A DNA stretch of 34,801 nucleotides from Beijerinckiaceae bacterium (lineage in GTDB: Bacteria; Pseudomonadota; Alphaproteobacteria; Rhizobiales; Beijerinckiaceae). Under the pieces are notes generated by a model. That model searched no databases and was not told where the DNA came from. It was given only the letters and a program-made list of their open reading frames with translations. The position numbers were made by a program, and so were the translations under genes. Positions within the stretch are counted from its first letter, which is position 1, and each line of letters starts with the position of its first letter. Location: NCBI GenBank assembly GCA_022702015.1, contig JAKONI010000252.1, positions 1-34,801 on the forward strand. The letters run 5' to 3'. This document shows, piece by piece, positions 1 to 8,184 of this stretch.

Positions 1-13
1 CCCCTCTCAGACC

Positions 14-403
14 TTACCAGCCGCCGTACTCATAGGGGCGGTCGCAGTGGTGGTGCCCGCCGTAGCCGCCGTAACCCGCGCGGCGATAGCCGTAATCCGA
101 GCCGTAATCGTAGGTCTGGACCACCCGCCGGCTGCGGTAGACCGGGGCCTGCACGTACTCCTCCTCGACCACGGGGGCGTAGCCGTAGCTCCGCACCGGG
201 CGACGGTAGCCGTCGTCGTAGCCGTAGCCATAGGCCGGGGCGGAATGGGCATCGGAGATCGCCGCGCCGAGCAGGGCGCCGGCGGCGAGGCCGCCGATCA
301 CGCCCGCCGCGACGGCACCGCCGCCACGGGCCTGCGCCTGCGGGGCGCCCAGCGTTCCGACCATGACCAACGCGGTGGCGGCCAGAGTCACAAACTTCGT
401 CAT
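14..403 (-). CDS. Exported Gly/Tyr-rich hypothetical protein
   Basis: A 129-residue protein of unknown function. Residues 1-24 look like a Sec signal peptide (MTKF, a hydrophobic stretch, then a PQAQA cleavage region). A glycine/alanine-rich segment follows at about residues 26-48 (GVIGGLAAGALLGAAI), like a glycine-zipper membrane helix. The rest is low complexity, dominated by Tyr, Gly, Arg and Asp, with a short His run (HHH) near the end. The open frame extends upstream to 538, but I chose the ATG at 403 because it starts directly on the signal peptide and has a GAGAGGGA ribosome-binding site just upstream. Such small glycine-zipper exported proteins are common and uncharacterised in Hyphomicrobiales. 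It lies 139 bases downstream of the DUF1275 gene on the same strand and probably has its own promoter in that gap. Confidence 0.75.
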   Translation of the reverse strand: MTKFVTLAATALVMVGTLGAPQAQARGGGAVAAGVIGGLAAGALLGAAISDAHSAPAYGYGYDDGYRRPVRSYGYAPVVEEEYVQAPVYRSRRVVQTYDYGSDYGYRRAGYGGYGGHHHCDRPYEYGGW

Positions 404-542
404 CGCCCATCCCTCTCGCTTTGCGGAGGCCGGCATCGGGGAGGTGCCCGGTCTCGTGTCCCACAGCCGACCTGGCCGGCTGTTGGGGAGAGAATGGCAC
501 CGGGCGTCTGCACCCTCCCTGAAGCGCGCTGGCAGCAATCGT

Positions 543-1268
543 TCAGCTTGGCCGCGGGGCCCCGGCGGCCGGGCGGGACCGCCGGGCGGTCTGGATGCCG
601 GGCAGGGCCATCGCGGCGAGGAGCCCGGCAGCCCCGAAGAGCAGGGCGATGCCCACCGCCTTGAACACGAACACCCCCGCGATGCCCCCAGCCAGGAAGG
701 CGGCGACCGTCACGAGATGCAGCCGCAGCTTCGCCCGGTCCGTCCCCGGATGCCCCTCCAGCAGATGCGCCAACCCGATCCCGAGATCGGTGACGGTCCC
801 GGTCACGTGGGTCGTCCGCACCCGGGCATTGGTGATCTGTGTGATGGTGGCGTTCTGGAGCCCGAGGAGAAAACTGAGCCCCAGGGAGAGGGCGGCCTCG
901 CGGGGCCCGTCCGGTAGCCAGGGGGCGGCGCAGGCGAGGAGGGTCAGCAGCATCGCCTCCGCCAGCACCGCGTAGGCGTAAACGCCCGCCAACCCCCTGG
1001 CGCGCCCCACGCCGACGAGGAGCGTCGCGACGATGGCGCCGCCCACGAAGGCGACGACCAGGAGGAGGCCGTAGAGGGCCATCCGCGCTTCGCCGAGGCC
1101 CAGGTGGTCGGCGAGCGACGAGACGTTGCCGGTCATGTTCGCGGAGTAGGCCCCGAAGGCGTAGAACCCCGCCGCGTTCAGGGCACCGGCAATGGCCGCG
1201 AAGGTCCAGGCCAAGCGTTCGTCGATCCGGTCGGTCCGGGAGGGGCCTTCGTGGATGAGCATGGGCAA
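543..1268 (-). CDS. DUF1275 (YoaK-type) membrane protein
   Basis: A 241-residue integral membrane protein of the DUF1275/YoaK family, whose function is unknown; some members have been discussed as transporters. Seen in the sequence: about six hydrophobic segments, an early AGALNAAGFYAFG element, NMTGN near residue 45, and a LQNATITQITNARVRTTHVT block in the middle. The NMTGN and TxxTHVTGT patterns are the family hallmarks. Length fits the family (about 220-250). The start could be the ATG at 1268 or the one two codons later at 1262. The adjoining gene upstream on the same strand is the GGT-family enzyme, separated by a 190-base spacer full of hairpins, so the two are unlikely to be one transcript. 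Confidence 0.85.
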   Translation of the reverse strand: MPMLIHEGPSRTDRIDERLAWTFAAIAGALNAAGFYAFGAYSANMTGNVSSLADHLGLGEARMALYGLLLVVAFVGGAIVATLLVGVGRARGLAGVYAYAVLAEAMLLTLLACAAPWLPDGPREAALSLGLSFLLGLQNATITQITNARVRTTHVTGTVTDLGIGLAHLLEGHPGTDRAKLRLHLVTVAAFLAGGIAGVFVFKAVGIALLFGAAGLLAAMALPGIQTARRSRPAAGAPRPS

Positions 1269-1353
1269 GATCGGGGCGCACGGACAGTCGTGCCGGCCAT
1301 CTTAAGCAGGCCGAACCTTAAGGGGACCTGACGAAAAGCGGGCCCGGTCCCCG

Positions 1354-1455
1354 AGTCAGGGTTTCAAAAGGTCCGAGACCTTTTGCGGGTGCAGGGCAGC
1401 GCCCTGCAAGTCAGGGTTTCACCCTGACAACCCACAAAAGGGCTGGGCCTTTATC
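1354..1455. repeat. Tandem hairpin array between two minus-strand genes
   Basis: Four consecutive inverted repeats. 1365-1385 has a perfect 9-bp stem (caaaaggtc / gaccttttg, loop CGA). 1391-1407 has a 7-bp stem (gcagggc / gccctgc). 1410-1428 has a 7-bp stem (gtcaggg / ccctgac). 1436-1453 is a weaker aaagg / ccttt stem close to the GGT stop. The 12-base string gtcagggtttca occurs twice directly (1354-1365 and 1410-1421). On the minus strand the 1436-1453 hairpin is followed by CCTTTTG, so it may end the GGT transcript. The order of an AAAGG-type hairpin followed by a CAGGG-type hairpin recurs at 11334-11378. Confidence 0.7.
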
Positions 1456-1458
1456 CCC

Positions 1459-3054
1459 CTACAGGCCAAGGGCGCCGCCATCCGAGCGGGGATCGTGGGT
1501 CGCGGCGATCCGCCCGTCGCCGGGGTGGCGGACGAGCATCCCCGCGTGGCCCAGGGTGTCGCTGTAGCCGCAGCCCACCGGCTCGATCTCGTGCCCCATC
1601 CGTTCGAGGGCCGCGAGGCAGGCGGGGTCGAAGCGGTCTTCCACCTTCACGCTCAGCGACGGGGCACCCCAGGTGCGCCCGTAGAGCAGGCGCGGGGCAT
1701 CCACCGCCTCGGCCACCGACATCCCGTAATCGGCGTAGCGGGCGAAGATCTGCGCCTGGAATTGCGGTTGCCCGTCGCCACCCATGGAGCCGTAGGCCAT
1801 CACCCGGCCGTCGTCGAAACAGGCCAGGGCCGGGATGAGGGTGTGGAACGGCCGGCGGCCCGGCTCCAGCGGATTCACCGAGGCGGGATCCAGGGAGAAC
1901 GAGACCCCCCGGTTCAGCCACGCGAGTCCGGTCCGGGGCAGCACCGTGCCGGAGCCGTACTCCCAGTAGACCGACTGGATGTACGAGACGGCGAGCCCGT
2001 CCTTGTCGATCACCCCCATCCACACCGTGTCGCCGCTGTGGGAGACCACCGGGATCGAGGCGGCGCGGCCCGCGTCGATCCTCGCGGCCTCGGCGGCGAG
2101 GCGCTGCGGATCGAGGAAGGCGGCGGGGTCGTGGCGCAGGCGGGAGAAATCCGTCACCACCCGGTCGCGGACGGCGAAGGCCCGCTTCGTGGCCTCGATC
2201 AGGCCGTGGTAGTGGGCCGCCGTCTCCCCCTCGGCGATGTTCAACCGGTCGAACATGCCGAGGATCATCAGGGCGGCCAGCCCCTGGGTCGGGGGCGGAA
2301 AGTTGTAGAGCGTCGCGTCCCGGCGGCGCAGGGTCAGCGGCGTCCGCTCCGCCGGCCGGTAGGCTTCGAGGTCGGCGCGGGAGACCGGGGCGCCGAGGCG
2401 CTCGAGGTCGGCGCCGATCTCCCGGCCGATATCGCCCCGGTAGAAGTCATCGAGGCCGGCATGGGCCAGCTGTTCCAGGGTCGAGGCCAGGGCCGGCAGG
2501 CGGCGGGTCTCCCCTGCCTCGTAGGGCTTGCCGTCCTTGAGAAAGGTCGCGGCGAAGTTCGGGGCCTCGTGCAGGGGGTCGCCCGGTTGCGGCCTGTAGC
2601 GCGCCTCGCTGGCCGAGACCGGCACGCCGTTGCGGGCCTGGGCGATGGCGTCGGCGAGCAGGGTCTCCAGGGGCAGGCGACCCCCGAGCGCCTTCGAGAG
2701 GGCCAGCGCCAGATCCCAGCCGCCGACGGTGCCGGCCACCGTCACCATCGCCTCCGGGCCCCGGGGCGGGATCGCATCGTAGCCCTTCTCCCGGTAGCGG
2801 GCGATGGTGGCCGCCCGGCCGGCGGGGCCGCAGGCCTCGATGCCCCGCACCCGGCCGCCGCGCTCGCGCACCAGCCAGAATCCGTCGCCGCCGAGGCCGT
2901 TCATATGCGGGTAGACCACCGCGATGGAGGCGGCCATCGCCACCATCGCCTCGATGGCGTTGCCCCCCTGCGCGAGGACAGTGAGACCCGCCTGGGCCGC
3001 GAGGCCATGCGGCGCCGCGACGGCGGCGGAGGAGAAGATCGGCGTCTCGGGCAT
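1459..3054 (-). CDS. Gamma-glutamyltransferase-family N-terminal-nucleophile hydrolase
   Basis: A 531-residue member of the gamma-glutamyltransferase (GGT) family, which self-cleaves in front of a threonine and then hydrolyses or transfers gamma-glutamyl or related amide groups. Seen: the N-terminal PHGLAAQAGLTVLAQGGNA block, NGLGGDGFWLV, FPPPTQG, and the processing site GDTVW. Thr343 is the predicted nucleophile, giving a 189-residue small subunit with GVIDKDG, WEYGSG and GSMGGDGQPQ. I see no signal peptide, so it is probably cytoplasmic, unlike the classical periplasmic GGT. The GDTVW and YWEYGSG versions resemble the branch that includes oxamate amidohydrolase (HpxW) more than true GGT, so the substrate is open. 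Start is uncertain: ATG 3054 is used here, and an in-frame ATG at 3084 would add ten residues; neither has a strong ribosome-binding site. It is divergent from the antiporter. Confidence 0.88.
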   Translation of the reverse strand: MPETPIFSSAAVAAPHGLAAQAGLTVLAQGGNAIEAMVAMAASIAVVYPHMNGLGGDGFWLVRERGGRVRGIEACGPAGRAATIARYREKGYDAIPPRGPEAMVTVAGTVGGWDLALALSKALGGRLPLETLLADAIAQARNGVPVSASEARYRPQPGDPLHEAPNFAATFLKDGKPYEAGETRRLPALASTLEQLAHAGLDDFYRGDIGREIGADLERLGAPVSRADLEAYRPAERTPLTLRRRDATLYNFPPPTQGLAALMILGMFDRLNIAEGETAAHYHGLIEATKRAFAVRDRVVTDFSRLRHDPAAFLDPQRLAAEAARIDAGRAASIPVVSHSGDTVWMGVIDKDGLAVSYIQSVYWEYGSGTVLPRTGLAWLNRGVSFSLDPASVNPLEPGRRPFHTLIPALACFDDGRVMAYGSMGGDGQPQFQAQIFARYADYGMSVAEAVDAPRLLYGRTWGAPSLSVKVEDRFDPACLAALERMGHEIEPVGCGYSDTLGHAGMLVRHPGDGRIAATHDPRSDGGALGL

Positions 3055-3153
3055 GATGGATTCCAGCAGGCTTTTTTCGCGCATAGGGCAGGGCCGGGCC
3101 CGACGCAAAGCCCATTCCCCGCCGCGCCCCGTCCGGCGCCCTATCTTTTCGGG

Positions 3154-4689
3154 ATGGTCATTTTCGAATGGACGGTCGGGGTCCTCCTCGGCGCCGTCAT
3201 CCTCGCGGCCCTCGCCCGGCGGCTGGGGGCCCCCTATCCGGCCTTCCTGGCCTTCGGCGGGGCCTGTCTCGCCTTCGTGCCGGGCGTTCCGAACCTCCGG
3301 CTCGACCCGGAACTGGCGCTGGCCCTGTTCCTGGCCCCGGTGCTGCTGGATGCGGGCTTCGATGCCTCCCTGCGCGATCTCCGGGTGAGCTGGCAGCCGG
3401 TGCTGGGGCTCGCCGTGGGTGCGGTGGTGGTGACGACGCTGGCGGTGGCCCTCGTGGCGCGGCTCATCGTGCCCGACATGCCGATCGCGGCCGCCATCGC
3501 GCTCGGGGCCATCGTCGCCCCGCCGGATGCGGTCGCGGCGCTGGCGGTGCTGCGCCACGCCCCCATGCCGCACCGGCTCGCCACGATCCTCCGGGGCGAG
3601 AGCCTCCTCAACGATGCCGCCTCGCTGCTCCTGTACCGCCTCGCGGTGGGTGCGGCGATGGCGGGGAGCTTCACCATCGCCGAGACCGCGCCCGGCTTCC
3701 TCCTCGGCGTCACCGCGAGCGTGGTCGTCGGCCCGCTGCTGGGTCTCGCCTTCGTCGCCGTGACCCGCCGGGTCTCGGACCCCGCTACGGCCATCGTGCT
3801 GCAATTCGTGGCGGCCTTCGGCCTGTGGCTGCTGGCCGAACGGGTGGAGATGTCGGGGGTGCTCGTCGTCGTGACCTTCGCCATGATGGTGGCCCGCAAG
3901 GCGCCGGGGGTCACCGCGCCCCGGGCCCGGATCGTCTCCTACGCCGTGTGGGACACGGCGGTGTTCGTGATCAACGTGCTGGCCTTCGTGCTGATCGGTA
4001 TCCAGATCGACCCGATCCTGGCCCGGCTGAACGGCACGGATCAGTCGCAGGCCATCGGGCTGGCGGTGGCGGTGTTCGTCACGGTGACGGTGGCTCGCAT
4101 CGCCTGGATCCTGCCCACCAGCGGCCTGCGCGGCTTCGGGCTGCGCGGGCATGGCGAGCGGGTGCGCCTCGGCGCCGGAGTCGCGGTGTCGTGGGCGGGG
4201 ATGCGGGGCATCGTCACGGTGGCGGCGGCGCTCGCCCTACCGGGGGAGTTCCCCCACCGGGACCTCGTGGTGTTCACGGCCTTCTGCACCGTGTTGGGCA
4301 GCCTGGTGGTGCAGGGGCTGACGCTGAGCCCCCTGCTGCGCTTCCTCGCCCTGCCGGACGACGACCCCGTGGGGCGGGAGGCGGGGCGGGCCCGGGCCGC
4401 CGCCTACGGCGCCGCGCTGAAGAGCCTGGAGGACCACCAGGATTGCGCGGCCACCGACGCCCTGCGGGCGGAGTTCCGCGAGGCGCTGGCGGAGGCGGAG
4501 GCCCACGAGGAGGGTCTGGCCCCTGAGAGCCTCCCCGCCGACGCGGCCCGCCGGAGCGCGATCCTCGCCGCCCGCACCGCCGTGCTGGAGATGCGCCGCC
4601 GGGGCGAGATCGGCGACGATGCGTACTTCCTGCTGGAGGAGGAGTTCGACTGGGCGGAACTCAGCGCCACCCCACGGGCCGAATCGTGA
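3154..4689 (+). CDS. CPA1-family Na+/H+ (cation/proton) antiporter
   Basis: A 511-residue inner-membrane antiporter of the CPA1/NhaP type exchanging Na+ or K+ for protons. Seen: about twelve hydrophobic segments from residue 5 to about 410, with the ion-site motifs GAIVAPPDAVAAL and GESLLNDAASLLLY, and the late SWAGMRGIVTVAAALALP helix typical of CPA1. A charged cytoplasmic tail of about 100 residues, rich in Glu, Ala and Arg (REALAEAEAHEEG), ends the protein and is probably helical. The open frame runs far upstream across the opposite GGT gene, but the ATG at 3154 begins just before the first membrane helix and lies in the 99-base divergent spacer, so I used it. It may act in pH or salt homeostasis; the specific ion cannot be told from sequence. 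Confidence 0.9.
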   Translation: MVIFEWTVGVLLGAVILAALARRLGAPYPAFLAFGGACLAFVPGVPNLRLDPELALALFLAPVLLDAGFDASLRDLRVSWQPVLGLAVGAVVVTTLAVALVARLIVPDMPIAAAIALGAIVAPPDAVAALAVLRHAPMPHRLATILRGESLLNDAASLLLYRLAVGAAMAGSFTIAETAPGFLLGVTASVVVGPLLGLAFVAVTRRVSDPATAIVLQFVAAFGLWLLAERVEMSGVLVVVTFAMMVARKAPGVTAPRARIVSYAVWDTAVFVINVLAFVLIGIQIDPILARLNGTDQSQAIGLAVAVFVTVTVARIAWILPTSGLRGFGLRGHGERVRLGAGVAVSWAGMRGIVTVAAALALPGEFPHRDLVVFTAFCTVLGSLVVQGLTLSPLLRFLALPDDDPVGREAGRARAAAYGAALKSLEDHQDCAATDALRAEFREALAEAEAHEEGLAPESLPADAARRSAILAARTAVLEMRRRGEIGDDAYFLLEEEFDWAELSATPRAES

Positions 4690-4791
4690 CGCCGCCAGCT
4701 TGGGGAATGGGGATGCGGGCGACGACTTGAAGTGAGGTGTGAGGTAAGAATACCCGCGTAAATCGTTGCGATCGAACGACTTCACACCCCC

Positions 4792-5028
4792 TTACGGGCG
4801 GCCGGTTTCCTTCAGGCGCCTGAGGATCGCCTCCGGCGAGGCATAGGCCTCCTGCCGCGTGGCGCTCCAATAGCGCAGTTCGTCGAGGGGGATCGCCTCG
4901 CCGGTCACCGCGCAGCGCACGAAGCCGCCGGGCTTCACCACCCGCATCGTGCCGTCGCCGTAAGCCACGACCGCCTCGCCCGTGTTTCCCCGCTCCAACC
5001 GGCCCAGCACATCCGCCTCCGCTGACAA
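4792..5028 (-). CDS. DUF2093 domain protein
   Basis: A 78-residue protein matching the small alphaproteobacterial DUF2093 family. The diagnostic stretch is GGFVRCAVTGEAIPLDELRY followed by WSATRQEAY in the C-terminal half. CAVTGEAIPLDELRYWS with a single Cys is the conserved core; the function is unknown. It sits 31 bases downstream of ribF on the same strand and is probably co-transcribed with it. It ends facing the antiporter across a 102-base convergent gap that contains a weak ggtgtga / tcacacc inverted repeat but no clear terminator. Confidence 0.88.
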   Translation of the reverse strand: MSAEADVLGRLERGNTGEAVVAYGDGTMRVVKPGGFVRCAVTGEAIPLDELRYWSATRQEAYASPEAILRRLKETGRP

Positions 5029-5059
5029 TCCGCGACGTCTCTACACCCGTACCGCCACC

Positions 5060-6046
5060 TCAGGCGAGCACGGAAGGGGTGGTGTCCGAGGCGAGCCACC
5101 GCCGCGCCTCGACCGAATCCACATCCATCCGCGCGATCAGCGCCTCGGCGCTGTCGAACTTCTCCTCGCCCCGGATATGGGCGACGAATTCGACGACCAA
5201 ATCCTGGCCGTAGAGATCGCCGGCGAAATCGAACAGGTTGACCTCCAGAAGGGGGGCGCCGTGGTCGAAGGTCGGCCGGCGGCCGTAGCTGGCCACCCCA
5301 TCCCGCACGGTCCGGTCCGGCAGGCCGATCCGCACCGCGTAGATTCCGTGGGCGAGGTCGCAATCGGTCAGCGCGATGTTGGCGGTGGGGTAGCCCAGGG
5401 TCCGGCCGCGCTTGTCGCCATGGCGCACCGATCCCATCACGAACCAGCGGTAGCCGAGGAGGGCGTTGGCGCGGGCCACCTCGCCCGCCGCCAGGGCCGC
5501 GCGGATCTTGCTGGAGGAGATCGCCTCCCCCTCGCCGGGCAGGGCCACCGGGTCCACGAGGCGGCAGGTCAGCCCCGCCTCCCGGCAGAGGGCTTCGAGG
5601 AGAGCGGGCGTGCCCTCGCGGGCCCGGCCGAAATGGAAATCGTGCCCCACCACCACCCCGGACAGGCCGAGGTCGTCGCGCAGCCAGTCCATGACGAAGG
5701 CGCGGGCGCCCGTCCCCGCCAGGGCCGCGTCGAACCGCCGGACGATCAGCCCGTCGAGCCCGCTGCGGGCGAACAGGATCTCCTTGGCCTCGGGCCCGGT
5801 CAGCCGGAACATCGGCGCCTCGGGGCGGAAGAAGGCCCGGGGATGGGGTTCGAAGGTCAGGGCGACGGCGGGGCGCCCGCTGGCGCGTGCCTCGGCCAGC
5901 ACGGCGGCCACCAGGGCGCCGTGGCCGCGATGGACCCCGTCGAAGTTGCCGATCGCCGCCACCGCTCCGCGCAGGGCGGCCGGGACGGGCTCATCCCCGC
6001 GACACAGGGTGAAGGGCCGCGCGGCCGTCTCGTCGCCAGGGACCAT
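5060..6046 (-). CDS. ribF: Bifunctional riboflavin kinase / FAD synthetase
   Basis: A 328-residue cytoplasmic enzyme that phosphorylates riboflavin to FMN and adenylylates FMN to FAD. The N-terminal nucleotidyltransferase domain has GNFDGVHRGH at residues 33-42, FEPHP, VVVGHDFHFG and the ISSSKIR signature. The C-terminal flavokinase domain has GDKRGRTLGYPTANI, GVASYGRRPTFD and LEVNLFDF. All signature elements of the bacterial RibF family are present and the length is normal. The frame is open upstream to 6154, but the ATG at 6046 precedes a short lead-in to the first domain and is the better start; its ribosome-binding site is weak. DUF2093 follows directly downstream. The 252-base spacer to cheY is divergent and must hold both promoters. 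Confidence 0.95.
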   Translation of the reverse strand: MVPGDETAARPFTLCRGDEPVPAALRGAVAAIGNFDGVHRGHGALVAAVLAEARASGRPAVALTFEPHPRAFFRPEAPMFRLTGPEAKEILFARSGLDGLIVRRFDAALAGTGARAFVMDWLRDDLGLSGVVVGHDFHFGRAREGTPALLEALCREAGLTCRLVDPVALPGEGEAISSSKIRAALAAGEVARANALLGYRWFVMGSVRHGDKRGRTLGYPTANIALTDCDLAHGIYAVRIGLPDRTVRDGVASYGRRPTFDHGAPLLEVNLFDFAGDLYGQDLVVEFVAHIRGEEKFDSAEALIARMDVDSVEARRWLASDTTPSVLA

Positions 6047-6298
6047 CGGATCAGGATCGGTGCTTCCAGGGCGCCGGGCCCGTGGAGGGCCCGTAGGGAA
6101 CCCACCTGGGAACCGGCGCGCCGGGACCCTGCCGAAACGGGCCCGGCGGGTCAAGCGAAGCCGCGCCGCCCCTTAACCCCTTTGCAACGCGCCTCAAGCT
6201 ACGGTTGTCCCAGGTACCGCGCGGGCCTCCCGCCGGCCAGGACATCCTTCGCCCGGGGGCACCGCGCCCCGGTTCTTACACTCGGAGCGTCTCTTTCC

Positions 6299-6682
6299 AT
6301 GGCTCTCGATCTGAGCATGCCGATCCTTGTCGTCGATGACTACCAGACGATGGTCCGCATCATCCGCAACCTGCTCAAGCAGCTCGGCTTCGAGGAGGTC
6401 GACGACGCCTCCGACGGCACCGCCGCCCTGGCGCGCATGAAGGGCCGCAAGTACGGCCTCGTCATCTCCGACTGGAACATGGAGCCGATGACCGGCTACG
6501 AGCTGCTGCGCCACGTCCGCGCCGACGAGGGTCTGCGCACGACGCCGTTCATCATGGTCACCGCCGAGTCGAAGACCGAGAACGTCATCGCCGCCAAGAA
6601 GGCCGGCGTGAACAACTACATCGTGAAGCCCTTCAACGCGGCGACGCTGAAATCCAAGATCGAGGCCGTCTGCGGAAGCTGA
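6299..6682 (+). CDS. cheY: Chemotaxis response regulator CheY
   Basis: A 127-residue single-domain receiver with no output domain. Seen: acidic pair D13-D14, phosphoacceptor D58 in VISDWNMEPM, conserved T88 in MVTAES, and K110 in YIVKPF. The DWNMEPMTGYELLR run and the NYIVKPFNAATLKSKI end are characteristic of CheY rather than of sporulation or DivK-type receivers. CheY-P would bind the flagellar switch protein FliM to change motor rotation. The phosphatase gene cheZ follows 102 bases downstream on the same strand, which supports a chemotaxis role. No histidine kinase or receptor gene is in the window, so the kinase lies elsewhere. The start ATG directly precedes the beta-1 strand. Confidence 0.93.
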   Translation: MALDLSMPILVVDDYQTMVRIIRNLLKQLGFEEVDDASDGTAALARMKGRKYGLVISDWNMEPMTGYELLRHVRADEGLRTTPFIMVTAESKTENVIAAKKAGVNNYIVKPFNAATLKSKIEAVCGS

Positions 6683-6704
6683 CCGGACCCCCGCGCGCGT
6701 CCGG
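6683..6704 (+). terminator. GC-rich hairpin after cheY, possible weak terminator
   Basis: Immediately after the cheY stop codon lies a 6-bp perfect inverted repeat, CCGGAC / GTCCGG (6683-6688 with 6699-6704), inside a longer GC-rich stretch. There is no run of T after it, so it may stabilise the mRNA end or attenuate read-through into cheZ and is not a canonical terminator. Confidence 0.3.
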
Positions 6705-6784
6705 GGGCCGCCGAGGGGGCACGGCGGCGCCCGCGGCGCGTGGCATCCTGTCATGTACGGTTCGGCGCATGAAGGTTTGATGAG

Positions 6785-7321
6785 ATGGCGCACGCGCAAC
6801 GGCAGACGTCCACCCCGATCCAGGACTACGAGTCGGCGACGATCGTGTCCGATCTGATGCAGATCGCGGACTACATCACGCATATGCGGGAAGAGATCGC
6901 GGCCCTGCGCGCGAACGAGATGACCCGCGACCGGATCCCCATGGCCCACGAGGAACTCGGCAGCGTGCTCGCCGCGACCGCCGGGGCCACGAACCGGATC
7001 ATGGCCGCCGCCGAGGCGCTCATCGCCCTGCCGGAGGGCCCCGGCCAGCGCCCGGCGCTGGAGGAGCACGTCAACACCATCTTCGAGGCCTGCGCCTTCC
7101 AGGACATCACCGGGCAGCGCATCTCCAAGGTGGTCGACGCCCTCCAGAGCTTCGAGCAGCGCCTCGACCGGTTCATCGGCGCGGTGCGGGCGCGGGACGC
7201 GGTGAGCCACGACCCGGCGGAGCGCGCCCGGCAGGAGCGCGCGGCGCAATTCCTGCTGAACGGCCCCCAGGACGAAGCCGTGGCGACCAGCCAGGACGAC
7301 ATCGACGCGCTGTTCGCCTGA
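6785..7321 (+). CDS. cheZ: CheZ-family chemotaxis phosphatase
   Basis: A 178-residue helical protein that would dephosphorylate CheY-P. The key evidence is the AFQDITGQRISKVVDAL helix: it carries the CheZ catalytic pair, here D107 and Q111 (equivalent by motif to the D and Q of FQDLTGQ in E. coli). The long helical segments before it fit the four-helix dimer of CheZ. The C-terminus, SQDDIDALFA (169-178), is an acidic amphipathic peptide separated by a flexible linker, as expected for the CheY-binding tail; it also looks like the FliM N-terminal CheY-docking peptide. The protein is shorter than enterobacterial CheZ (about 214), as is usual for alphaproteobacterial members. It follows cheY at 102 bases. 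A GAAGG element precedes the ATG. Confidence 0.88.
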   Translation: MAHAQRQTSTPIQDYESATIVSDLMQIADYITHMREEIAALRANEMTRDRIPMAHEELGSVLAATAGATNRIMAAAEALIALPEGPGQRPALEEHVNTIFEACAFQDITGQRISKVVDALQSFEQRLDRFIGAVRARDAVSHDPAERARQERAAQFLLNGPQDEAVATSQDDIDALFA

Positions 7322-7397
7322 GGGCGGCGCACCTCGGTCGACACCGCCGCCCGGCTCCGGCTACATCCCCTCCGTACGGCGGGGAGGGACACGGGCG

Positions 7398-8174
7398 ATG
7401 GCGGCGCGCCACTGGGGCGACCTGACGACGGGGGACCTGGCCGGCCGCGACCTCGCGCGGACGGTGGCGGTCCTGCCCGTGGCGGCCACGGAGCAGCACG
7501 GGCCGCACCTGCCCCTCTCCACCGACACGACCATCGCGCGGGGCTATCTCGACCGTGTGGCGGCCCTGACCCCGCCGGACCTCGACGTGCTGATCCTGCC
7601 CATCCAGACGGTGGGCAAGTCGGACGAGCACGACGCCTTCCCCGGCACCCTCACCCTGAGCGCGGGCACCGCCCTGGCGGCCTGGACCGAGATCGGGGAG
7701 GGGGTCGCCCGGACGGGATGCCGCCGGCTCGTCCTCGTCACCAGCCACGGGGGCAACTCCCCCCTGATCGACCTCGTCGCGGGGGAGTTGCGCCGCCGGT
7801 TCGGAATGCTCGCCGTCACCACGTCCTGGGCACGGCTCGCCGTTCCCGCCGGCCTGTTCTCCGAGGAGGAGATGACCCACGGCATCCATGCGGGCGGGAT
7901 CGAGACCGCCCTCATGCTCGCCCTGCGGCCGGAGCTCGTGCGCCTGGACGAGGTGGCCGACTTCCCCTCCCGGGGCAGGGCGATGGCGGACAGCCTCAAG
8001 GTCCTGCGCACCGGTCGCCCCGCCGGGTTCGCCTGGAAGACCGGCGACCTCAACCCCTCCGGCGCGGTGGGCGATGCCCGGCTCGGCACCGCGAAGGCGG
8101 GCCACACCCTCCTCGACCACGGGGCGAGGGTCTTCGTGGATCTGCTTGGCGAGGTGAGCGAATTCGACCTGTGA
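7398..8174 (+). CDS. Creatininase-family metal-dependent amidohydrolase
   Basis: A 258-residue hydrolase of the creatininase family, two-metal enzymes acting on cyclic amides or peptides (creatinine amidohydrolase, FAPy deformylase, MftE). Seen: metal-ligand motif ATEQHGPHLPLSTD with E32, H34 and D43, then TSHGGN with H117, and HAGGIETALM with H164 and E169. FPGTLTLS and the C-terminal GDARLGTAKAGH also fit the family. The substrate cannot be assigned: no creatine or mycofactocin gene is near. A strong GGGGAGGGA ribosome-binding site precedes the ATG. It lies 76 bases after cheZ on the same strand, with no obvious functional link. It converges with the glycosyltransferase gene with a gap of only 10 bases. 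Confidence 0.88.
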   Translation: MAARHWGDLTTGDLAGRDLARTVAVLPVAATEQHGPHLPLSTDTTIARGYLDRVAALTPPDLDVLILPIQTVGKSDEHDAFPGTLTLSAGTALAAWTEIGEGVARTGCRRLVLVTSHGGNSPLIDLVAGELRRRFGMLAVTTSWARLAVPAGLFSEEEMTHGIHAGGIETALMLALRPELVRLDEVADFPSRGRAMADSLKVLRTGRPAGFAWKTGDLNPSGAVGDARLGTAKAGHTLLDHGARVFVDLLGEVSEFDL

Positions 8175-8184
8175 CCGGGCCGCT

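Noticed and set aside
1495..3153. Long plus-strand open frame running into the antiporter gene
   Set aside because: It is the antisense shadow of the GGT-family gene; in this GC-rich DNA, stop codons are rare in such frames. The real protein starts at 3154.
4690..4791. Terminator between the antiporter and DUF2093 genes
   Set aside because: Only a weak, widely spaced ggtgtga/tcacacc repeat; no compact stem and no T run.
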